This document shows, piece after piece, positions 23,606 to 28,637 of a DNA stretch of 28,637 nucleotides (position 1 is the first letter of the stretch; every line of letters begins with the position of its first letter). Made by a program: the position numbers and the translations under genes. Under the pieces are notes generated by a model that worked only from the letters and a program-made list of their open reading frames with translations, did not search any database and had not been told where the DNA came from. The DNA comes from Clostridiales bacterium (GTDB lineage: Bacteria; Bacillota; Clostridia; Oscillospirales; Oscillospiraceae): assembly GCA_019415645.1 (NCBI GenBank), contig DXYV01000019.1, forward strand, positions 1 through 28,637, in the 5' to 3' direction.

Positions 23606-25393
23606 TTAAGCCTTCTCCGCGGCGATCTGTTCCGCCAGATCGTTGAGATAGACCCAGCGCTCCATCTTCTCCTCCAGACGGGCTTCCAGCGCCGCCTGCT
23701 CCGCCTGGAGCTTCTGGAGGGCCACATAGTCGCTGGCGCTGTTGGCCTGCTCCGTCTGATTGGTCTCCAGCTCGGCCTCCAGCGCTGCGATGTCGTCCTC
23801 GATGGTCTCGTACTCCCGCTGCTCCTTGTAGCTGAACTTCCGCTTCTGCGGTCCGGCTGGACGCGTCTTTTTCGCTCCCTCCGCCGTCTTGGCGGGCGCC
23901 GACGCCTTCCTGGCCGCCTCCCGCTGGTCCAGATAATCCGTATAGCCGCCGGGATAGACCCGCACCGCGCCGCTTTCCTCCACGGCAAACACCCGCCGCG
24001 CCACCCGGTCCAGGAAATAGCGGTCGTGGGAGACCGCGATGACGGCCCCGGGGAAGTGATCCAGATAGTCCTCCAGGATGGTCAGGGTCTGAATATCCAG
24101 ATCGTTGGTGGGCTCGTCCAGCAGGAGGACGTTGGGCGCGGCGGCCAGCACCGAGAGCAGGAACAGCCGCCGCCGCTCTCCGCCGGACAGCTTGCCGATG
24201 GGCCGGTACTGGGCGTCCCCCTCAAACAGGAACTGCTCCAGCAGCTGGGACGCGGTCAGCGTGCCGCCGGCCGTCTGGATATAGTTGCCCACCTCTTTCA
24301 TATAGTCAATGACCCGCACCGCGGGGTCCATCACAGGGGTCTCCTGGCAGAAGTAGCCCACGCGCACGGTCTCCCCCACCTCGATCTCGCCCTCGTCCGG
24401 CTTCAGCCGTCCGGCGATCAGGTTGAGAAGGGTGGATTTTCCGCTGCCGTTGACCCCCACGATTCCGATTCGGTCGTCCCGCAGCAGCATACAGTCGAAG
24501 TTCCGCAGCACCCAGCGTCCGTCAAACTGCTTGCCCACGCCCCGCAGCTCGATGGTCTTTTTCCCCAGGCGGCTGGACAGCGTGTTCAACTCCAGCTCCC
24601 GGGCCTCCTCCGGCCCCTTCTGCTCCTTGAGGGCCTCATACCGCTCCAGCCGCTCCCGGCTCTTGGTGCCCCGGGCCTTGGGGCCCTGCATCACCCACTG
24701 GTATTCCCGCCGCAGAATGGACTGCCGCTTGCGCTCGCTGGCGCGCTCCATCTCCAACCGCTCCGCCTTGTGCGCCAGGTAGTCGGCGTAGCTGCCCTCG
24801 TAAAAGGTCAGCCGCCCCCGTTCCAGCTCCACCATGCGGGTGACCACCCGCTCCAGAAAATAGCGGTCGTGGGTGACCATGACCAGCGCACCCCGGAAAC
24901 GGCGCAGCGTATCCTCCAGCCAGCGGGTCATTTCGCTGTCCAGGTGGTTGGTGGGCTCGTCCAGGATCAGCACGTCACAGGGATGCACCAGAGCCGAGGC
25001 CAGGGCCACGCGCTTGCGCTGGCCGCCGGACAGAGTGCCCATCTTCTGGCCGAACTGCTCCAGGCCCAGGCGGGTGAGGATGGTCTTGGCCTCGTAGTCC
25101 GCCAGCTCCCGGGCCTCGGGGGACAGGCCCAGAAAGACCTGCTCCAACACGGTGCACTCCGGCTGAATCTCCGGCGTCTGGGGCAGATATTCCAGCCGCA
25201 CATTGGGGTCCCGCGTCACGGTGCCGCCGTCCGGCTCCTCCGCCCCCGCCAGAATTCGCAGCAGAGTGGATTTCCCGGTGCCGTTGACGCCGATCACGCC
25301 CAGCTTGTCCCCGGGCTCCAGGTAGAGGCTCTCGTCCTCCAACACCGTCTTGGCGGGAAAGGTTTTGTTCAGATGTTCCGCGGATAACAGCAT
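23606..25393 (-). CDS. uup: ABC-F family ATPase, Uup type
   Basis: 595 aa with two ABC domains and no membrane part, so it acts on ribosomes rather than in transport. Domain 1: Walker A GVNGTGKSTL near 35, signature LSGGQRKRVALA, Walker B LDEPTNHLD. A linker helix rich in Arg, Glu and Lys (about 215-265) is the P-site tRNA-contacting arm. Domain 2: GVNGSGKSTL, LSGGERRRLFLL, LDEPTNDLD and SHDRYFLD. The last 75 residues are a coiled coil, typical of Uup. In the leader the ribosome site AAAGGAG is the 3' arm of the hairpin CCTTT/AAAGG, and a GACGGC/GCCGTC hairpin lies just upstream; both could tune translation. An antibiotic-resistance role is not suggested by the subtype. Subtype certainty is moderate. 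Confidence 0.9.
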   Translation of the reverse strand: MLLSAEHLNKTFPAKTVLEDESLYLEPGDKLGVIGVNGTGKSTLLRILAGAEEPDGGTVTRDPNVRLEYLPQTPEIQPECTVLEQVFLGLSPEARELADYEAKTILTRLGLEQFGQKMGTLSGGQRKRVALASALVHPCDVLILDEPTNHLDSEMTRWLEDTLRRFRGALVMVTHDRYFLERVVTRMVELERGRLTFYEGSYADYLAHKAERLEMERASERKRQSILRREYQWVMQGPKARGTKSRERLERYEALKEQKGPEEARELELNTLSSRLGKKTIELRGVGKQFDGRWVLRNFDCMLLRDDRIGIVGVNGSGKSTLLNLIAGRLKPDEGEIEVGETVRVGYFCQETPVMDPAVRVIDYMKEVGNYIQTAGGTLTASQLLEQFLFEGDAQYRPIGKLSGGERRRLFLLSVLAAAPNVLLLDEPTNDLDIQTLTILEDYLDHFPGAVIAVSHDRYFLDRVARRVFAVEESGAVRVYPGGYTDYLDQREAARKASAPAKTAEGAKKTRPAGPQKRKFSYKEQREYETIEDDIAALEAELETNQTEQANSASDYVALQKLQAEQAALEARLEEKMERWVYLNDLAEQIAAEKA

Positions 25394-25515
25394 GAGGTTC
25401 TCCTTTTGGAAAAGGACGGCGGCCGTCTGCCGTCGCCCTTTTGTCTATCCTTCGTATTTCGTCTTTTCCGGCCGCTTGTGCAGGCGCGGAAAAGAGGCCG
25501 CACAAAGGGCGGCTC

Positions 25516-26187
25516 TTACTTATTCAGCCGCTCGATGGCCGCTTTCGCCGCCATTTGTTCGGCCTCTTTTTTGGTCCGGCCCTCGCCCTGACCGGCAGCG
25601 GTCCCGCCGATGGTCACTTCCATCACAAACACCCGGCAGTGGTCGGGGCCAGTCTCCTTCACCAGCCGGTAGGCAATGGCGCTGCCCGGCGTGCGCTGGA
25701 CCAGCTCCTGAAGGGCGGTCTTGTAGTCCCGGTCCACGGCCTTTTCCCGCTCCTGGTCCAGGATCAGCTTGCGGATCAGCCGTCTGGCCTGGGCGATCCC
25801 GCCGTCCAGATAGACCGCCGCCAGCAGGGATTCGGTGGCGTCGGCCAGAATGGAGGGGCGGCTGCGGCCTCCGCCGGCGTCCTCCCCCTTGCCCAGGCGC
25901 AGGTACTCGCCCAGATTCAGACTTTTTGCCACGTCATGCAGGCTCTCCTCGCACACCAGAGCCGCCCGGGTGCGGGTCAGCTCCCCCTCCGGCATATCGG
26001 GATGGGTGCGGTACAGATGGTCGGCCACCACCATGCCCAGAACGGAGTCCCCCAGGAACTCCAGCCGCTCGTTGCTGGTCAGGCCCTCATTCTTATGCTC
26101 GTTGGCATAGGAACTGTGGGTCAGGGCGTGCACCAGCAGGGACGGGTCCTGAAAGGTGTAGCCCAGTTTTTCCTCCAAAGCCTTCAA
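25516..26187 (-). CDS. rnc: ribonuclease III
   Basis: 223 aa, normal length, cutting double-stranded RNA in rRNA processing and regulation. The catalytic domain carries the signature NERLEFLGDSVL (39-50) with the metal-binding Glu and Asp, and a second acidic site DATESLLAAVYLDGG near 115-129. The double-stranded RNA-binding domain (about 153-222) starts DYKTALQELVQ and ends with TKKEAEQMAAKAAIERL. The start codon is TTG at 26187 behind a strong AGGAGGAG. It is preceded by acpP in the conserved plsX-acpP-rnc order, but followed by uup instead of smc. Confidence 0.97.
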   Translation of the reverse strand: MKALEEKLGYTFQDPSLLVHALTHSSYANEHKNEGLTSNERLEFLGDSVLGMVVADHLYRTHPDMPEGELTRTRAALVCEESLHDVAKSLNLGEYLRLGKGEDAGGGRSRPSILADATESLLAAVYLDGGIAQARRLIRKLILDQEREKAVDRDYKTALQELVQRTPGSAIAYRLVKETGPDHCRVFVMEVTIGGTAAGQGEGRTKKEAEQMAAKAAIERLNK

Positions 26188-26212
26188 GCGATCTCCTCCT
26201 CTTTCAAATAAG

Positions 26213-26235
26213 AAGCCCCGCCGGCGGCGGGGCTT
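26213..26235 (-). terminator. hairpin between acpP and rnc
   Basis: 10-bp stem AAGCCCCGCC (26213-26222) / GGCGGGGCTT (26226-26235) with loop GGC (GCC on the minus strand), 12 nt past the acpP stop. The minus-strand tail is CTTATTTG. It may act as an attenuator that lets acpP be expressed above rnc. Confidence 0.65.
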
Positions 26236-26246
26236 TCTCGCGTTCC

Positions 26247-26480
26247 TTACAGATCGAGATGGTCCTGCATGTATTGGTACAGGTCGCCTACCGTGACAAT
26301 GGAGGTGATATCCTCCTCCGCCATCTCCTCTAAGCCGAATTCCTCCTCCAGAGCCATGGACAGCTCCACCAGGTCTACGGAATCCGCGCCCAGGTCGCCC
26401 TCGAACGAGGTGTCGGCCGTGACGGTGTCGGGTTCCACGCCAAACTGTTCGGCAATCAATGCACAGAGTTTCTCTAACAT
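26247..26480 (-). CDS. acpP: acyl carrier protein
   Basis: 77 aa from the ATG at 26480, preceded by AAAGGAG; the longer in-frame reading from 26552 would run over the promoter. A small acidic four-helix carrier for fatty acid synthesis. Ser34 in GADSVDLVEL is the phosphopantetheine attachment site (DSV in place of the usual DSL). The protein is rich in Glu and Asp, as expected. A strong promoter of its own and a hairpin after it suggest higher output than plsX and rnc. Confidence 0.97.
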   Translation of the reverse strand: MLEKLCALIAEQFGVEPDTVTADTSFEGDLGADSVDLVELSMALEEEFGLEEMAEEDITSIVTVGDLYQYMQDHLDL

Positions 26481-26523
26481 GTCAAAACGCAGCTCCTTTG
26501 ATGCAGCGAAATTTTGTAACATC

Positions 26524-26552
26524 ATAATAGGGGGAAATATTCCAACTGTCAA
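26524..26552 (-). promoter_or_regulatory. sigma-A promoter of acpP
   Basis: Minus-strand TTGACA (26547-26552), 17-nt spacer, TATTAT (26524-26529), 43 nt upstream of the start codon. No FapR-type operator was recognised around it. Confidence 0.85.
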
Positions 26553-26617
26553 TAGTATGGGAAAACTTTTTTCTCCAATACAGGGAATTTTTCTGTTTCC
26601 CGGGCGTCACTTCCCGC

Positions 26618-27658
26618 TCAGGCCTGCTCTCCGGCGGGGCGGACGGGCAGGCGCATATGCTCGATATTCTCCGTAATATCCTCAATAATGCCCGAATTGG
26701 CGAAGGAAACCGCCTGACGGATGGCATTTTTCATGGCGTAGGCGTCGGAGGAGCCGTGCGCCTTGATGACCGGCTTGGAAATGCCGATCAGGGCGGTGCC
26801 GCCCACCTCGCCGGAATCCAGCAGCTTCTTGAAGCTGCGCAGGCCGTCCTTGACCAGCAGCGCGGCAAGTTTGGTGGTCAGGCTCTTTTGGAACATCTTC
26901 TTGATCTCCCGGGCCAGGAACAGGCCGGTGCCCTCCATGGTTTTCAGGAAGATATTTCCGGAATAGCCGTCGGACACGATCACGTCCACGCCGCCCTCCA
27001 CGGCCTCCCGGGCCTCGATGTTGCCGGTGAAATTGATGCGGCCCTCGTCCCCCGCCTTCTTCAGCAGGGCGTAGGCCTCCCGCTGCAGGTCGGTGCCCTT
27101 GGAGGGCTCCGCGCCGATGTTCAGCAATCCCACCTTGGGCTCGGGCCGGCCCAGCACCCGCTCGGCATAGTAGCTGCCCATGAACGCGAACTGAAGCAGG
27201 TACTCCGGCGTGCACTCCGCGGTGGCGCCGCAGTCAATGAGCACGGCAGAGCCGCTTCCCGTGGGCACCAGGGGCGCCATCGCCGCCCGGCGGATGCCCT
27301 TGATGCGCTTGGCCAGCAGGGTCGCGCCGGAGAGCAGCGCGCCGGTGGAGCCGGCGGAGACGAACGCGTCGCCCTTCCCGTCCTTGAGCAGATTGAGCCC
27401 AATGGTGAGGGAGGAATCCTTCTTCTCCTTGAAAGCTGTGGCGGGATTGTCGCACATCTCCACCACCTGGTCGGCGTGGGCGATCTCGATGCCCGCGGGC
27501 AGGTCGGCCACGCCGTTCTCCCGGAGGACGGAGAGGATGGCGTCTCCCTTTCCCACCAGGATGATCTGCACGCCGTATTCCTGTGCGGCGTCCAGCGCGC
27601 CTTTGACCGGTGCGGCGGGGGCGTTGTCTCCGCCCATAGCGTCAACGATAATTTTCAT
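26618..27658 (-). CDS. plsX: phosphate acyltransferase PlsX
   Basis: 346 aa from the ATG at 27658; upstream in-frame codons have no ribosome site and do not resemble PlsX. It makes acyl-phosphate from acyl-ACP for the first step of phospholipid synthesis. KIIVDAMGGDNAP is the canonical start, GALLSGATLLAKRIKGI is near residue 107 and SDGYSGNIFLKTMEG near 230. GGTALIGISKPVIKAHGSSDAYA is near 288. Neighbours acpP and rnc fit the conserved order; fabD, fabG and fapR are not present, and two XRE genes lie upstream instead. Confidence 0.97.
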   Translation of the reverse strand: MKIIVDAMGGDNAPAAPVKGALDAAQEYGVQIILVGKGDAILSVLRENGVADLPAGIEIAHADQVVEMCDNPATAFKEKKDSSLTIGLNLLKDGKGDAFVSAGSTGALLSGATLLAKRIKGIRRAAMAPLVPTGSGSAVLIDCGATAECTPEYLLQFAFMGSYYAERVLGRPEPKVGLLNIGAEPSKGTDLQREAYALLKKAGDEGRINFTGNIEAREAVEGGVDVIVSDGYSGNIFLKTMEGTGLFLAREIKKMFQKSLTTKLAALLVKDGLRSFKKLLDSGEVGGTALIGISKPVIKAHGSSDAYAMKNAIRQAVSFANSGIIEDITENIEHMRLPVRPAGEQA

Positions 27659-27741
27659 AGTTTGATTCCTCATCTTTCTATCTTGCGGTTCCGGTCCGGG
27701 CTCCGGCAGGCCGGCTCCCCTCCGGGCAGTATTGGGCTCGG

Positions 27742-27987
27742 TCACGACGGATTTTGTTCCTTCAACGGCCTGCGCTCATCGGTCAGGCCCAGGAGATAAT
27801 CCGCCGTCACGTTGTAATGCTCACACAAAAGGGCAAAGCGCTCCAGCGAGGTGCCTTTATTACCCTGTTCCATTTCACTCACCTGCGGTCGGGAGACCCC
27901 GAGCAACTGGGCCAGCTCCTCCTGCTTTTCGCCTCGTTCCTTGCGCAAGGCCAGCAGACGTTCGGCAAACAGTTCTTTGGAAAACAT
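27742..27987 (-). CDS. small XRE-family HTH regulator 1
   Basis: 81 aa, almost only a Cro/C1-type DNA-binding domain (about 8-68; EKQEELAQLLGVSRPQVSEM is the helix-turn-helix). It ends VTADYLLGLTDERRPL, a common ending of small Clostridial XRE proteins. It shares this architecture and about half its residues with the next gene upstream, 38 nt away: both start MFSK, read RLLALRKE or RLRALRKE, and end with YLLGLTD and RRPL. It arose by tandem duplication and is probably cotranscribed from the 28263-28334 region. Ribosome site GGAGAGGAGA. Target unknown; self-repression is likely by family analogy. Confidence 0.88.
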   Translation of the reverse strand: MFSKELFAERLLALRKERGEKQEELAQLLGVSRPQVSEMEQGNKGTSLERFALLCEHYNVTADYLLGLTDERRPLKEQNPS

Positions 27988-28025
27988 GGCTATCTCCTCT
28001 CCATTGGCCTTGGCTTTTTGGACGT

Positions 28026-28262
28026 TTAATCCTTTTCCAAAGGCCGACGCTTGTCCGTCAGGCCCAGCAGATAATCTGCCGTCACGTCATAATATTCGCA
28101 AATCGTGGCCAATTTCTCTACCGTCGTAGTCCGCCGTCCACGCTCCATGTCGCTGATCTGTGTCTTGGTCACGTCCAGCAATTCCGCCAGCTTGTCCTGT
28201 GTCTCTTTCTTTTCCTTGCGCAGAGCCCGCAGCCGTTCTCCAAAATTATTTTTCGAAAACAT
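28026..28262 (-). CDS. small XRE-family HTH regulator 2
   Basis: 78 aa, a single Cro/C1-type helix-turn-helix domain (ETQDKLAELLDVTKTQISDM). Paralogue of the following gene; recognition-helix residues differ (VTKTQISDM against VSRPQVSEM), so the two may bind different sites. It is transcribed away from a plus-strand small gene across a 72-nt AT-rich gap holding a palindrome (28287-28316). The ribosome site GGGGG lies upstream of the ATG at 28262. Confidence 0.88.
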   Translation of the reverse strand: MFSKNNFGERLRALRKEKKETQDKLAELLDVTKTQISDMERGRRTTTVEKLATICEYYDVTADYLLGLTDKRRPLEKD

Positions 28263-28273
28263 ACGTTTCCCCC

Positions 28274-28302
28274 TTGACAGTTATGCTAAAAGCTATTATT
28301 TT
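28274..28302 (+). promoter_or_regulatory. putative promoter of the plus-strand small gene
   Basis: TTGACA (28274-28279), 17-nt spacer, TATTTT (28297-28302). The spacer and -10 overlap the palindrome, so a bound repressor would block it. Confidence 0.55.
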
Positions 28303-28316
28303 ATAATTAGCTTTTA
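28287..28316. promoter_or_regulatory. palindromic operator in the divergent intergenic region
   Basis: TAAAAGCTA (28287-28295) and TAGCTTTTA (28308-28316) are perfect 9-bp inverted arms around a 12-nt AT-rich centre. Each arm is itself part of a looser palindrome (TTAGCTTTTAACTAA on the right, 28307-28321). A two-site operator for the adjacent XRE regulator(s) is the simplest reading. Confidence 0.6.
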
Positions 28317-28334
28317 ACTAATTTAGGTGATTTT

Positions 28335-28571
28335 ATGGACGACTTCTTTCAACTGCTCTATGAGCACGGACTGTCCAGCGGAGCGCTGAATCCGGACCTG
28401 GACCCCGCATACCGGCGCGCCTACTATGAGCTGGACCAGCTTCTGACCGCACTCTTTCCCAACCAGGCGGAACGGGAACCGCTCCAGCACGCGATCTTGA
28501 ATCTGGTCGATTATTCCGACATGATCTGCCTGGGCTACGGCTTCCGTCTGGCGGCCCGTATCCTGGGCTGA
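28335..28571 (+). CDS. small conserved protein, possibly DUF6809 family
   Basis: 78 aa. Starts MDDFFQLLYEHGLSSG and ends MICLGYGFRLAARILG. The pattern of a leading LY(x)G segment, a tyrosine-containing central helix and a final F/YGFRLxxR motif resembles the short Clostridial DUF6809 proteins, whose function is unknown. It appears helical and soluble. GGTGA lies 6 nt upstream of the ATG. It is divergent from the XRE pair and shares their operator region, which suggests that the regulators control it. The family call is from memory of the pattern and is tentative. Confidence 0.75.
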   Translation: MDDFFQLLYEHGLSSGALNPDLDPAYRRAYYELDQLLTALFPNQAEREPLQHAILNLVDYSDMICLGYGFRLAARILG

Positions 28572-28599
28572 GCGCCCGCGCAGCGGCAAGCGGCGTGCC

Positions 28600-28637
28600 C
28601 TATTGCCAGTCCAGGGTCTCCAAAATCTCCAGGGCCC
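28600..28637 (-). CDS. 3' end of an unidentified gene (partial)
   Basis: The last visible codons on the minus strand read ALEILETLDWQ and then TAG at 28600-28602. Codon use resembles the neighbours and the reading is open to the window edge, but 12 codons are too few to name a product. Confidence 0.4.
   Translation of the reverse strand, partial: ALEILETLDWQ

Noticed and set aside
26481..26552. A longer N-terminus for acpP.
   Set aside because: It would span the consensus promoter, and the added residues do not resemble acyl carrier proteins.

Overview
The window reads as a chromosomal segment of a high-GC Gram-positive anaerobe of the class Clostridia, most likely an Oscillospiraceae member of the Flavonifractor / Lawsonibacter / Intestinimonas type. 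This rests on GC-rich coding sequence, strong Shine-Dalgarno sites, Gram-positive gene orders (plsX-acpP-rnc, smc-ftsY, nadD/yqeK-LCP-rsfS) and protein families such as DUF4179-like anti-sigma factors and LytR-CpsA-Psr (LCP) proteins. The genus is inference. Nearly every gene is on the minus strand; only two are on the plus strand. No tRNA, rRNA, CRISPR array, transposase or phage gene was seen.

Layout, read in the minus (transcription) direction from the right: the 3' end of an unknown gene; a plus-strand small DUF6809-like gene divergent from two tandem paralogous XRE regulators, with a palindromic operator between them; plsX, acpP and rnc (lipid synthesis and RNA processing); an ABC-F protein (Uup type); a GNAT acetyltransferase; smc and ftsY; a small membrane protein; rph, rdgB and yhbY (RNA and nucleotide quality control); a nadD-yqeK fusion; two tandem LCP cell-envelope proteins; rsfS; an ECF sigma factor with its anti-sigma partner; a membrane-bound XRE regulator; a frameshifted VanZ-like gene; leuS; rpsU; a lone plus-strand gene of unknown function; yqeG; an endonuclease IV-like TIM barrel protein; a zinc-ribbon membrane protein; and a Xaa-Pro peptidase. 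Many junctions use 4-nt ATGA overlaps. Intrinsic terminators and near-consensus sigma-A promoters (TTGACA/TTGCAA, 17-nt spacer, TATAAT) mark the transcription units of rpsU, leuS, smc and acpP.

The most interesting material is intergenic. Between uup and smc there are three same-orientation copies of an element of about 160-205 bp. Each has phased RTTCA repeats, an extended -10 box, a pyrimidine tract complementary to Shine-Dalgarno sequences and a GC hairpin with a compensatory base change; two copies end in an intrinsic terminator. They look like a family of sibling small RNAs, but the same DNA shows a codon-like substitution pattern, so a small-ORF origin is also possible. A second oddity is a 153-bp block made almost entirely of four consecutive hairpins, wedged between the stop codon of the endonuclease IV-like gene and a diverged duplicate of that gene's own 3' end.
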